DNA from: JAHEYG01 sp040403535
Lineage (GTDB): Bacteria; Bacteroidota; Bacteroidia; B-17B0; Aurantibacillaceae
Direction: 5' to 3'
Assembly (NCBI GenBank): GCA_040403535.1
Contig: JBBAKL010000011.1
Coordinates: forward strand, 8,089-72,088
DNA: 64,000 nucleotides
Numbering within the stretch: position 1 is the first letter of the stretch; every line of letters begins with the position of its first letter. Of this stretch, positions 24,051 to 33,135 are shown piece after piece. The notes beneath the pieces are model-generated. The model was not told the DNA's origin, did no database searches, and saw only the letters and a program-made list of their open reading frames with translations. A program made the translations under genes and the position numbers.

Positions 24051-24083
24051 AAAAAACCCCGGACAAATTGCCCGGGGTTTTTT
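24051..24083. terminator. bidirectional intrinsic terminator
   Basis: AAAAAACCCCGG (24051-24062) and CCGGGGTTTTTT (24072-24083) form a 12-bp stem with a 9-base loop. It separates the convergent PhoB-type regulator and peroxiredoxin genes and has T tracts in both directions. Confidence 0.9.
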
Positions 24084-24100
24084 GTTTATTGAGTAACTAA

Positions 24101-24733
24101 CTAGTGTTTCGCTAAGTAATCTGCAACACCGGTGTGGTCAGCTTTCATGCCTTCTTTTCCTTTGCTCCAGTTAGCAGGACAAACTTCTCCGTTTTCTTCG
24201 TTAAACTGTAAAGCATCTAACATACGTAATGCTTCATCAACATTTCTTCCTAATGGTAAGTCGTTAATTAATAAGTGACGTACATTTCCTTTTTTGTCAA
24301 TTAAGTAAAGCGCACGGTAGGCAATCATTTCGCTGCTTGCAACAAAATTATCGTTCTCGTCAATTGAATATTCGCCATTTAAACAACCATAGTTAATGGA
24401 AATAGTTTTGTTGGTATCTGCAACTAATGGATAAGTAACGCCTTTAATACCGCCAAATTTTTTATCCATTTGTAACCAGCCCCAGTGACTTTGTTCTGTG
24501 TCGGTGCTGCATCCTACGATTGCGCAACCGCGTTTTTCAAATTCAGCTAATTTCTCCTGAAACGCGTGTAATTCTGTAGGGCAAACAAAAGTGAAGTCTT
24601 TCGGGTAGAAGAAGAAGATTACATATTTCTTTCCTACATATTGATCTAATGAAAAATCGTTTACGATTTCGCCACCGTTTACAACAGCCGCAGCTTTAAA
24701 CGATGGAGCTTTTTTTCCAATTAATGATGTCAT
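24101..24733 (-). CDS. typical 2-Cys peroxiredoxin (AhpC/Prx1 type)
   Basis: A 210-residue cytoplasmic peroxidase for hydrogen peroxide and organic hydroperoxides. The peroxidatic Cys lies in FFYPKDFTFVCPTELHAFQ (about residue 50) and the resolving Cys in GEVCPANW near residue 180, with an intact C-terminal arm. A GGIKGVTYPLVAD segment as in eukaryotic-type Prx1 is visible. It is monocistronic, with a terminator shared with the regulator gene. A second peroxiredoxin is divergent, 115 bases away. Confidence 0.94.
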   Translation of the reverse strand: MTSLIGKKAPSFKAAAVVNGGEIVNDFSLDQYVGKKYVIFFFYPKDFTFVCPTELHAFQEKLAEFEKRGCAIVGCSTDTEQSHWGWLQMDKKFGGIKGVTYPLVADTNKTISINYGCLNGEYSIDENDNFVASSEMIAYRALYLIDKKGNVRHLLINDLPLGRNVDEALRMLDALQFNEENGEVCPANWSKGKEGMKADHTGVADYLAKH

Positions 24734-24769
24734 TTTATTATGAGTTTTTAAAGTTAAACATGCTTTCTA

Positions 24770-24777
24770 CAAAATTA
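24770..24777 (-). promoter_or_regulatory. peroxiredoxin promoter -7 element
   Basis: TAATTTTG on the minus strand fits TAnnTTTG and lies 36 bases before the 2-Cys peroxiredoxin ATG. Confidence 0.5.
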
Positions 24778-24848
24778 TTATTTACTTTGCTTATATCTAA
24801 AATTGTTAAGTAATATTTAGTAAATAATAAGAAAAACAAACTACTTCC

Positions 24849-25319
24849 ATGAAAGTTCAAGTTGGCCAACAAGCTCCTGATTTTAAACTGTTTAACACCG
24901 AAAAAAAAGCCGTTCAGCTTTCTGAGTTGAAAGGAAAAAATGTGGTTCTGTTATTTTTCCCCTTGGCTTTTACAAGCGTTTGCACGAAAGAGCTTTGTTC
25001 TACGCGTGATGAATTAACTTTTTACAACGAAACCAATGCCATCGTATTTGGCATCTCAATTGACTCCGTGTTTGCTTTAAAAAAGTTTAAGGAAGAGTTA
25101 AATCTTAATTTCGATTTATTAAGCGACTTTAATAAAGAAGCGGCTATCGCTTACGATTCATTATACGAATCATTTTTCCTTGACATGAAAGGGGTTACCA
25201 AACGCTCGGCGTTTGTAATTGACAAAGCCGGAGTTATTCAATATGCCGAGATTTTAGATGATGCGGGTAATGTGCCGGATTTTTCTGCGATTAAAAATTG
25301 TTTGGAGCGCTTAAACTAA
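24849..25319 (+). CDS. peroxiredoxin, AhpE/BCP-like
   Basis: A 156-residue thioredoxin-fold peroxidase. The active site PLAFTSVCTKELC has a peroxidatic Cys45 preceded by the family Thr, and a second Cys50 in the same helix, as in bacterioferritin-comigratory proteins that form an intramolecular disulfide. There is no signal peptide. The stop is directly followed by the rnhB ATG, so the two form an operon. The subfamily (AhpE or BCP) cannot be fixed by eye. Confidence 0.9.
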   Translation: MKVQVGQQAPDFKLFNTEKKAVQLSELKGKNVVLLFFPLAFTSVCTKELCSTRDELTFYNETNAIVFGISIDSVFALKKFKEELNLNFDLLSDFNKEAAIAYDSLYESFFLDMKGVTKRSAFVIDKAGVIQYAEILDDAGNVPDFSAIKNCLERLN

Positions 25320-25919
25320 ATGCTGAAATCGTATTTTGATAAAACCAAAATAGAAGCGGGTTGCGATGAAGCCGGCCGAGGTTGTTTGGCAGGGCCTGTA
25401 TTTGCTGCAGCAGTTATTTTACCAAAAGATTACAAAAACAAATTGCTTAACGACAGTAAACAGCTGGCCGATAAAATACGATACCAGTTACGCGAAAGTA
25501 TAGAAAGAGACGCCCTCGCTTATGCGGTGGTGCAAGTAAGTAACACCGAAATTGATGAAATAAATATTTTAAATGCTTCTATCATTGGCATGCAACGCGC
25601 TGTTGATATATTAAAGATCACTCCAGAATTATTGCTAATTGACGGAAATCGTTTTAAGCCCTATAAAGATATTCCCCATCAGTGCATTATTAAGGGCGAC
25701 GCTAAGTTTTTAAGCATTGCCGCGGCCAGCATTCTTGCTAAAACTTATAGAGACGATTTTATGAAGCAAGCGGCTGAAAAGTATCCCGGTTACGGTTGGC
25801 ATAACAACATGGGCTACCCCACCAAAGAACACCGTGAAGGCATTAAAAAACTGGGCACTACTTCCTTGCATCGTATGAGCTTTCGGCTTTTACCCGATCA
25901 GCTGGAACTAGAGTTTTAG
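25320..25919 (+). CDS. rnhB: ribonuclease HII
   Basis: A 199-residue enzyme that removes ribonucleotides and RNA primers from RNA/DNA hybrids. The catalytic acidic residues are visible as GCDEAGRGCLAGP (Asp16, Glu17) and LLIDGNRF (Asp about 109), with SIAAASILAKTYRD (Asp about 139) after. GYPTKEHREGI and SLHRMSF are also family segments. Length is normal. The ATG directly follows the peroxiredoxin stop. Confidence 0.96.
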   Translation: MLKSYFDKTKIEAGCDEAGRGCLAGPVFAAAVILPKDYKNKLLNDSKQLADKIRYQLRESIERDALAYAVVQVSNTEIDEINILNASIIGMQRAVDILKITPELLLIDGNRFKPYKDIPHQCIIKGDAKFLSIAAASILAKTYRDDFMKQAAEKYPGYGWHNNMGYPTKEHREGIKKLGTTSLHRMSFRLLPDQLELEF

Positions 25920-26004
25920 CAATTCACAATTTTGGTTTAATAAGTCACAATTTTTATGCAAAAACGCATATGCCTGACCTCTAACTTAGAGTTCAATTGC
26001 GTAT

Positions 26005-28620
26005 TTGAAAAAGTTTAAAACCATACTCTTTTATTCGTTTGTAGCTATTAGTTTGGGTGCCGCTGCATTTGGCTATTTCTATTTGCGTCAAACAAAAAAA
26101 CCTTCCTTAAATGCGATGGATGTATTGCCAGACAAAGCAATTGTGGTTATTCAGGCGAGTAATTTCCACGAACTATCGTATAAGCTGTCGCACCAGAGTT
26201 TGATCTGGAATGAATTGGTGAATATTTCTGATTTTAAAAAAGTGAATCAGCAAATAAACTATTTTGATTCATTAACCACCGAAAGTGAAATTTTAAAAGA
26301 GTTTTTTAACGACCGCCAGGTTATAATTGCACTTTACAGGGGAGCGAGTGAAACTAACGCCTTAATTACATTTAACCTTCGAGACCTGGCGCAGGAGCCT
26401 GATTTTATGGAAGCCTTGCAATCCGCTTTAAAAAGCGAGAAAAATAGCGAAGGAGTATTTGAAATTTGGAATGGAACCTCTAAGTATTATCTGAAAACTG
26501 CTTCAGGAGTTGTGGTTTTATCTCAGAATCCGGAATTAATTGCGAACTGCTTTGATTCTAAAATAAAAAAACAATCTGCAGACGCAACCTATCAATCGTT
26601 GATGAAAAACATGGATGCGGATGATTTGTTTAACTTTTACATCAACCATAACGAGCTGAGCGCTGCCAAAACAAATGTAAACCTTAATAAATTTATACTA
26701 AGCGGAAAAACCGTATGCAATATTGAAATCACACCGGATGCATTAACCGCCAATGGCTTTAGTGAAAGCGATTCCGCATCTGTTTTAAATTATTTAAGTG
26801 GTCAGCCGGCACAGCCTTGTGATTTTTTTCAAGCTTTGCCTTTTACTACGCATTATTATAAAGCAATAGCTTTAAGTAATTATGAAACATTTAAAACAAA
26901 ATCAAGACTATACGATTCATCGCCTTTGTATTGGAAGCAGGCGAACGATAGCGCGTTGTTTAATGTAAGAAAGGAATTGGAAGAGAATATCGGCGACAAA
27001 GTAGTTCAACTTCGATATACACAAAACACAGTCAGCGAAAATGCTTTGGTAATTGAATTGAAAGATACAACACGGGTAATAGAAGCATTACAGTTTGTTT
27101 CCGACAGCGTATTTGTTTTACAGAATTATAAAAACTTTTGTTTGCGTGATTCATTATCGGATCTTTCAAAAGAATTATTCGGGAAGATATTTGAACTGAA
27201 TGCTAAATATGCATTTGTGTTTTCTAATTATTTGATAATTTCCGAGGATGAACCGGGGAATAATTTTTATCTGAACTCGATGATTAACACTTCCAGTCTT
27301 GCGCAAAACGAAGTGTTTATGAATTACGCCAAGGAAAACCTGTTGGTTAATTTTAATTACCAGGCATACGCCATCGTTAACAAACAGCAGGAGGAATTAA
27401 AAGAGACCTTTATTTTTTTAAACGACAGCACGCTTCATGCATTTAAGAAATTAAATGATTACAGCATTAACATCACAAATTTTAAAAATCTGGCGCAGTT
27501 CAGAGCAAGTGTCAAGTACCAGCAAGGTTCGCAAAAACGCGATATTCCGGGATTATGGACATGTGAAGCAGACACTTTGATTATAGGGAAACCGGCTGTT
27601 TTTAAAAATCATAAATCCGATCAGAATGAACTTTTATTTCAGGATGCAAAAAGTAATTTGTATTTAATCAATTCAACCGGAAGCATTCTTTGGAAGAAGC
27701 CTATTGGCGAAATAGCCAAATCGGATTTCTTTGTTGTGGACGCGTTTAAAAACAACAAATTTCAGATATTGTTTAATACCGAGAACGCCATTCATTTGAT
27801 TGACCGAAACGGAAATTATGTGCCGGGGTATCCGCTAAAATTACCTAAGCCGGCTACTAATGCATTGTCGTTGCTGGATTATGACAACACGCGCGATTAC
27901 AGAATCATTGTAGCCTGTTCAGATAAGCTGATATACAACTATTACATTAACGGAACCCGAAACGAGAAATTTACTCCGATAAAAACGAATCAGGAAGTAA
28001 TAAAACCGGTTAAATATATTAAAGTTGGAACAAGTGATTATTTAGTGATTAGCGATAAAGAAGGTAAAATTTATGTATATAGCAGAAGAGGGGAAGGAAG
28101 AATAGATTTACTTAATAAACTAATTACAAACGCGAGTGATTACTACATTAATACTTCCAACAACATACAAAATACCTCTTTGGTTTATTTTGACGATAAG
28201 AATAGTTTGCTGGAGAGTATAAGTTTGGTAGACAAAAAAGAAATTGTAAAACTTGGCGCAAGCTTTGATGAGACAAGCTGCTTCTTTGAATTAATTGATG
28301 ATGACAAAAAGATGGATCTTGTGGTGATTGACAAAACAAAAGTGTTGTGTTATGATTTAACGGGAAATGAATTGTTCCGTTACGAATCGGGTTCGGATGC
28401 GGCATATACCTTTGGACAATATTACTTTGATTCGGATGGAGCTTATTTTATATTGAATAACGCCATTAACGAAGTTCATGTAGTAGAGGCATACAAGAAG
28501 AAAATCATAAAGAATATAAAAGGAAATGGAGTGCCATTGGTTTATGACTTGTTTAAGGATGGAAAAAAATACCTGATTGTATCTGATAATCAATTCATGA
28601 AATGTGTATTGTTTAAATAA
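26005..28620 (+). CDS. membrane-anchored envelope protein with C-terminal beta-propeller-like region
   Basis: An 871-residue protein of unknown function. One membrane segment at residues 8-27 anchors it, and the rest is probably periplasmic. Residues 35-520 resemble DUF3352-type proteins (DVLPDKAIVVIQASNFHELSYKL). Residues 540-871 look like a beta-propeller of PQQ/WD type, with repeated blades such as LYLINSTGSILWKKPIG, IHLIDRNGNYVPGYPLKLP, IYVYSRRGEG and VLCYDLTGNELFRYE. The start is TTG at 26005, the only start in frame that keeps the membrane anchor. The stop abuts the convergent SpoIIE gene with no spacer, and no terminator is visible there. Confidence 0.7.
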   Translation: MKKFKTILFYSFVAISLGAAAFGYFYLRQTKKPSLNAMDVLPDKAIVVIQASNFHELSYKLSHQSLIWNELVNISDFKKVNQQINYFDSLTTESEILKEFFNDRQVIIALYRGASETNALITFNLRDLAQEPDFMEALQSALKSEKNSEGVFEIWNGTSKYYLKTASGVVVLSQNPELIANCFDSKIKKQSADATYQSLMKNMDADDLFNFYINHNELSAAKTNVNLNKFILSGKTVCNIEITPDALTANGFSESDSASVLNYLSGQPAQPCDFFQALPFTTHYYKAIALSNYETFKTKSRLYDSSPLYWKQANDSALFNVRKELEENIGDKVVQLRYTQNTVSENALVIELKDTTRVIEALQFVSDSVFVLQNYKNFCLRDSLSDLSKELFGKIFELNAKYAFVFSNYLIISEDEPGNNFYLNSMINTSSLAQNEVFMNYAKENLLVNFNYQAYAIVNKQQEELKETFIFLNDSTLHAFKKLNDYSINITNFKNLAQFRASVKYQQGSQKRDIPGLWTCEADTLIIGKPAVFKNHKSDQNELLFQDAKSNLYLINSTGSILWKKPIGEIAKSDFFVVDAFKNNKFQILFNTENAIHLIDRNGNYVPGYPLKLPKPATNALSLLDYDNTRDYRIIVACSDKLIYNYYINGTRNEKFTPIKTNQEVIKPVKYIKVGTSDYLVISDKEGKIYVYSRRGEGRIDLLNKLITNASDYYINTSNNIQNTSLVYFDDKNSLLESISLVDKKEIVKLGASFDETSCFFELIDDDKKMDLVVIDKTKVLCYDLTGNELFRYESGSDAAYTFGQYYFDSDGAYFILNNAINEVHVVEAYKKKIIKNIKGNGVPLVYDLFKDGKKYLIVSDNQFMKCVLFK

Positions 28621-29475
28621 TTAGAGTTTAATTCCCATTACACACATATCATCGGTTTGAGAATTCTTATTTTTCCAGATTTCAAATGTTTTTTCCAGTT
28701 CATTTTTTTGTGCCGGACAGTCTAAATCAGACAAAGTCAAAAACAGCGAATTAAGTCGTTTGCTTGTAAATCGTTTATTTTTAGCTCCTCCAAATTGATC
28801 TTGAAAACCATCAGTGTAAATATATAGCTGTGAGTTTGGTTCGAGTTCAATTTCATGTTGTTTAAAAATCCTGTTTTTTTCAATTTGCCAGCCACCTATT
28901 GGAAAATTTTCGCCTTTTAAAATAGTCTGTTGTTTGTTATGAACTATATTTAATTTTCCCTTTGCTCCGGCAAATTTCAGAATGCGAGTATCAAAATCGA
29001 AGGAGGCTAGCGAAATTTCCATCCAATCGTTATCAAATAAATAATCTCCTGAATAATTAAATGTTTCCAACCATTTTTTATCTAAGTTTGTTAAGATATT
29101 TCCTAAATCATCGTCATCTTTTCCTAACACGAGGTAATTCAGAAAACTTACAGCCAAAACAGAAAGAAGAGCTCCGCTAACTCCATGTCCTGTACAGTCG
29201 GCCGTAGCAAAAAACACCTGATTGTTTTTATTGCTAACCCAATACAGATCGCCTCCAATAATTTGTTGTGGTTTATATAGTACAAAGTAATTATTGAAGC
29301 ACCTTTTGAAATGCCTTTCGTGGGGTAATAGTCCTTGTTGAATTGACGCTGCGTAATAAATACTGTCTAATAAATCTTTATTGTATTTATATAGCTTTTT
29401 ATATTCGTCTTTTAATACCTCGTGGGAGGGTTCATTTAATAAGATTGATTCAGAAATTTCGAGTGAGAATTCCAT
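28621..29475 (-). CDS. SpoIIE/PP2C-type serine phosphatase
   Basis: A 284-residue protein phosphatase. A short N-terminal helix, probably coiled coil (residues 1-45), precedes the SpoIIE domain: QQGLLP, QIIGGDLYWV (metal-binding Asp), ADCTGHGVSGALLSVLA and YTDGFQDQFGG, with a final QTDDMCVMGIKL. All metal ligands appear intact. Relatives (RsbU type) dephosphorylate anti-anti-sigma factors or other Ser/Thr substrates. No sensor domain and no STAS or RsbW partner lies nearby, although the gene at 58689 may have a related fold. Confidence 0.85.
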   Translation of the reverse strand: MEFSLEISESILLNEPSHEVLKDEYKKLYKYNKDLLDSIYYAASIQQGLLPHERHFKRCFNNYFVLYKPQQIIGGDLYWVSNKNNQVFFATADCTGHGVSGALLSVLAVSFLNYLVLGKDDDDLGNILTNLDKKWLETFNYSGDYLFDNDWMEISLASFDFDTRILKFAGAKGKLNIVHNKQQTILKGENFPIGGWQIEKNRIFKQHEIELEPNSQLYIYTDGFQDQFGGAKNKRFTSKRLNSLFLTLSDLDCPAQKNELEKTFEIWKNKNSQTDDMCVMGIKL

Positions 29476-29571
29476 ATAGCCCTAAAATTATTCACTACAA
29501 ATAACCTCTAGCTTTAGGAATTGTTAATCCAAAATTAAGTTCGACTAAAGTGTATTTTTGAAATACGAAAT

Positions 29572-30774
29572 TTAATATTCAAACAAACCGTATTCCGATT
29601 TAACAGTTACTTTTTTTCCTTCACCTTTTTCTACACGACCAATAATTTTCGCGTCAACATTAAATGATTTTGAAATAGCAATAATGTCTTGAGCTAAATG
29701 TTCCGGCACATAAATTTCCATGCGATGCCCCATGTTAAATACCTTATACATTTCTTTATAATCGGTTTCGCTTTGTTGGTGAATGGTTTTAAATAATGGA
29801 GGAACTTCAAACATGTTGTCTTTAATTACATGTAGTCCTTCATTCAAGAAGTGCAATACTTTTGTTTGTGCTCCTCCGCTGCAATGAACAATTCCGTTTA
29901 TTTTACCTGAATATTTGTTTAATACAGCTTTAATCACCGGCGCGTATGTACGGGTAGGGGATAATACTAATTTGGCAGCATCAATCTTTTCGGTAGTCAC
30001 CTTACCATTTATGTCGGTATAAGTAACTTCAATCTGATCGGTTAGTTTTAGTCCGCCGGTATAAACCACTTCTTTAGGAAGGGCGTTATCGTATGTTTCA
30101 GGATATTTTTCGGCAACTGCTTTTCCAAACACATCGTGGCGGGCACTGGTTAAACCATTGCTTCCCATACCGCCATTGTATTCTGTTTCGTAAGTAGCTT
30201 TTCCGTAGGAGGCTAATCCAATAATCACATCGCCTGCCTTTATATTATCATTACTGACAACATCATTGCGCTTTAAACGGCACACAACTGTACTGTCAAC
30301 AATAATGGTTCTAACTAAATCGCCAACGTCTGCTGTTTCTCCTCCGGTTGAATAAATGGAAATTCCATTTTCACGCAATGTTTTTAAAACATCTTCTGTT
30401 CCGCTGATGATTGCTGAAATTACCTCACCCGGAATTAAATTTTTATTTCGACCGATGGTGGAAGACAATAAAATGTTATCAGTAGCGCCTGCACAAATCA
30501 AATCATCCACATTCATAATTACGGCATCCTGTGCAATGCCTTTCCACACATCCAGGTTCCCTGTTTCTTTCCAATACGCGTAGGCCAGCGATGATTTGGT
30601 ACCGGCACCGTCGGCATGCATAATGACACAATGATCCTGATTTCCGCTCAGAAAATCAGGTACAACTTTGCAAAATGCTTTCGGAAAAAGACCTTTATCC
30701 AAATTGGCAATTGCTTTATGAACATCTTCTTTGGAGGCAGAAACGCCGCGTAAATTATATTTAGAATCTGACAT
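29572..30774 (-). CDS. purM: phosphoribosylformylglycinamidine cyclo-ligase (AIR synthase)
   Basis: About 400 residues, the ATP-dependent ring-closing enzyme of purine synthesis. The N-terminal PurM domain has HADGAGTKSSLAY and MNVDDLICAGA, and STGGETADV and GLASYGKATYETEYNGGMGSNGLTSARHDVF follow. The C-terminal domain shows HCSGGAQTKVLHF and FNMGHRMEI. It belongs to the long Bacteroidota form, near 390 residues. The start is set at the ATG at 30774; the ATG five codons earlier adds no family sequence. No other pur genes are adjacent. Confidence 0.94.
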   Translation of the reverse strand: MSDSKYNLRGVSASKEDVHKAIANLDKGLFPKAFCKVVPDFLSGNQDHCVIMHADGAGTKSSLAYAYWKETGNLDVWKGIAQDAVIMNVDDLICAGATDNILLSSTIGRNKNLIPGEVISAIISGTEDVLKTLRENGISIYSTGGETADVGDLVRTIIVDSTVVCRLKRNDVVSNDNIKAGDVIIGLASYGKATYETEYNGGMGSNGLTSARHDVFGKAVAEKYPETYDNALPKEVVYTGGLKLTDQIEVTYTDINGKVTTEKIDAAKLVLSPTRTYAPVIKAVLNKYSGKINGIVHCSGGAQTKVLHFLNEGLHVIKDNMFEVPPLFKTIHQQSETDYKEMYKVFNMGHRMEIYVPEHLAQDIIAISKSFNVDAKIIGRVEKGEGKKVTVKSEYGLFEY

Positions 30775-30941
30775 TTTAAACGAACACAATTTAATTAGCT
30801 GATAAATAATTACTTAAGAACTGCTCGGCTTGTTTTTTTACACTAATGTTTTGGTAAAATTAAGTAAATACTTCTTACAAACAGCAATAAAAGCATTTAG
30901 TTTTGTTTATTAAAGGCACGGCTAATTTTTACTAACAATTG

Positions 30942-30971
30942 TTTGATTTTAGGGATATCGTGCTAATTTTG
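30942..30971 (+). promoter_or_regulatory. promoter of the small exported protein gene
   Basis: TTTG (30942-30945), then 18 bases, then TAATTTTG (30964-30971) matches the Bacteroidota -33/-7 layout. It ends 36 bases before the ATG at 31008. A second TAnnTTTG (30898-30905) lies upstream. Confidence 0.6.
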
Positions 30972-31007
30972 GCAACCGAATTTTGTCCTAAAGGGAATGA
31001 AATTTAA

Positions 31008-31448
31008 ATGAAATTAAAAAGGATTATACTCGTATGTTTTGTGGCGATGCTTAGCATTTTTACCACAACCGTTTTTTCCGGCGAAAAACTTTCAAATGAG
31101 TTTGTACGTGTTTCGTTTGATGGAGATGATACTTTAAAAACAGAAGGTTCAACAAAGGCATCCATGCTGGATATTGATGAGGGTATTAAATGTTCGCGCG
31201 CTGAATTATTAGAGCGTGAATTTTTCGCAATAGGCGCAAATAAATATGGAGAAATTCTTCGAATCACTTTTCAGGATTTAGAGCGCGGCGCACGTGAAAT
31301 TATTTTTCAGAAAAAATTGATGGAAAATGATAATGTAAAGTTTTATATGCCCAATGATTTAATTAAAGAAGCAAAGACCGCTGTTTTAATTGTCATGAAA
31401 GGTGATAAAATGTATTTCAAGAAGATTGACCTTACCGACGAAGAATAA
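31008..31448 (+). CDS. small exported protein, unknown function
   Basis: 146 residues. A Sec signal peptide (MKLKRIILVCFVAMLSIFTTTVFS) precedes a mature part of about 120 residues with mixed helix and strand and many acidic and basic residues. There is no lipobox and no recognised domain. It has a good promoter upstream and is followed by mqnA, whose reading frame overlaps its end, so the two probably share a transcript. Confidence 0.7.
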   Translation: MKLKRIILVCFVAMLSIFTTTVFSGEKLSNEFVRVSFDGDDTLKTEGSTKASMLDIDEGIKCSRAELLEREFFAIGANKYGEILRITFQDLERGAREIIFQKKLMENDNVKFYMPNDLIKEAKTAVLIVMKGDKMYFKKIDLTDEE

Positions 31449-32211
31449 TTCCTTCCCGTACTTTATTAAAACAAAAATATCCATAGTAAGTTACTTTAAC
31501 ACTTTACCATTTCGATATGGCTTAAAGAACGCTGCAATCTCTTCTCAAATTGATTTGCAGGAGGACATTCCCAGTATCTGCGCACAAAAATTAAAATTTA
31601 ATCAGGTTGAAATTGGTCTGGTTCCGGTTGCTTTATTAAGTGAGCTCGATACGTATAAAATTATCACAGATTTTTGCATCGGTGCAAACGGAAAGGTTGA
31701 CAGCGTGAAACTTTACAGTCAGGTGCCGCTAAACGAGATAAAAACGGTGATACTTGATTATCAATCCAAATCTTCCGTCACCTTAACAAAAGTGCTCGAT
31801 AAGTTTTTCTGGAAAACCAATTTCCAATTTAAAGACGCAGTTCCGGGATATGAGCAATTTATCAGTGGAAATACAGCGGCAGTGGTGATTGGCGACAGAA
31901 CCTTTTCGTTGAACGGAACTTATCTATACGAATATGATTTAGCGGAAGAATGGAAAAAATTTACGGATTTGCCTTTTGTTTTCGCGGCTTGGGTTACCAC
32001 ATCGGAAGTAAACTCCAATTTTATTCAAGCGTTTAATGATGCTTTAAAGACAGGTGTTAATAATATTAATAAAGCACTTTCTGAAAGCACGTTTAATTTC
32101 CCTTCTAAGTTTAATCCTGAAGATTATTTAAAAAACAAGATTGATTACAATTTAGACGATAAGAAAAGAATCGCTTTAGAATTGTTTTTGCATTACATAA
32201 GGCAATTATAA
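31402..32211 (+). CDS. mqnA: chorismate dehydratase (futalosine pathway)
   Basis: MqnA dehydrates chorismate to 3-enolpyruvylbenzoate, the first dedicated step of futalosine-dependent menaquinone synthesis. It has a periplasmic-binding-protein-like fold with the family start ISIVSYFNTLPFRYGL and VEIGLVPVALLSEL. The central segment IKTVILDYQSKSSVTLTKVLDKFFW and AAVVIGDRTFSL are also typical. The frame is open from a GTG at 31402, which overlaps the previous gene by 47 bases. The family normally begins at about MKTKISIV, and here that codon is ATT at 31465. The true start is uncertain. The 3-prime end overlaps the lipid kinase gene by 6 bases. Confidence 0.88.
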   Translation: MIKCISRRLTLPTKNNSFPYFIKTKISIVSYFNTLPFRYGLKNAAISSQIDLQEDIPSICAQKLKFNQVEIGLVPVALLSELDTYKIITDFCIGANGKVDSVKLYSQVPLNEIKTVILDYQSKSSVTLTKVLDKFFWKTNFQFKDAVPGYEQFISGNTAAVVIGDRTFSLNGTYLYEYDLAEEWKKFTDLPFVFAAWVTTSEVNSNFIQAFNDALKTGVNNINKALSESTFNFPSKFNPEDYLKNKIDYNLDDKKRIALELFLHYIRQL

Positions 32212-33096
32212 GCCATCAAATCTATTTCCTATTATAACATGTAGTGAAAGAGGAAGAATTTTGTAGATCAATTCTTTGCCTTGTAATGCAGGCTCTCCAT
32301 CAAAATGTATAGCGTCGGGTGATTCGCGCGTAATAATAATTTCTTTGCCGGTTAATGTTTCGATAAGCTTTGATTCATTGGCCTTTCTTTGTAAAACTTT
32401 AATAACAGCGCCGATTCCTTTCAATAACGAAAATGGCTTTAGAATTACAAGATGAAAAACACCATCGTTGAGTTTGGCTTGTGGAGCAATATAAAAATCG
32501 TTGCCATATTGTCCGGCATTGGCTATAGTTATTAGAAAAGCTTCCCGTTCAATAATATTTCCATCAATGGATAATTTATATTTAGCGGGCTTATAGGCGA
32601 AAATTTCTTTTAGAGTTATTTTAACATACGACTGCAACCCTCGCTTTACCGAAGACGCAAAAAGTTTCCCAATATGCGCGTCAAATCCCACACCGCTGGT
32701 GCAAAAGAAGGGTATACTATTAATTATTCCTGTATCAATTGTTTTTTTATTTCCGTTTACAATTTGTTTTATTGCCTCTTCGGTTACCATTGAAATTCCC
32801 AACGATCGTGCTAAACCATTGCCGGATCCGGCAGGAATAATTCCTAATACAATGTTTGTGTTAACAATATTTTTTGCAACCTGATTAACAGTGCCATCAC
32901 CTCCTACCGCAACTGCATCGGTAAACCCCCCGTTTTTTAAAGTTTTTACAATTTCATCAAAATGATCTTTGTCCTTCCATATGGCAATTTCATTATAAAT
33001 ATCGGAGGGAATTTCCTTTCGGATGGTTTCAATTAATTTGCCTGATATTTTTTTTCCGGCATTTGGGTTAACAATAAAAAGTATCTTACGTTGCAT
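32206..33096 (-). CDS. diacylglycerol kinase-family lipid kinase (YegS/DagK-like)
   Basis: A 296-residue soluble lipid kinase. The N-terminal FIVNPNAGKK and VAVGGDGTVNQVAKNIV form the nucleotide site. GIIPAGSGNGLARSLG and GVGFDAHIG are family motifs, and the C-terminal beta domain includes FHLVILKPF and AIHFDGEPALQGKEL. It phosphorylates diacylglycerol or a related lipid. It lies 39 bases downstream of a glycosyltransferase and an LpxH-like phosphatase on the same strand, so all three may act in membrane glycolipid metabolism. Confidence 0.9.
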   Translation of the reverse strand: MQRKILFIVNPNAGKKISGKLIETIRKEIPSDIYNEIAIWKDKDHFDEIVKTLKNGGFTDAVAVGGDGTVNQVAKNIVNTNIVLGIIPAGSGNGLARSLGISMVTEEAIKQIVNGNKKTIDTGIINSIPFFCTSGVGFDAHIGKLFASSVKRGLQSYVKITLKEIFAYKPAKYKLSIDGNIIEREAFLITIANAGQYGNDFYIAPQAKLNDGVFHLVILKPFSLLKGIGAVIKVLQRKANESKLIETLTGKEIIITRESPDAIHFDGEPALQGKELIYKILPLSLHVIIGNRFDGL

Positions 33097-33135
33097 AGTA
33101 ATAAAAGTACGAACAATGAATAATATTTGAAAAAA

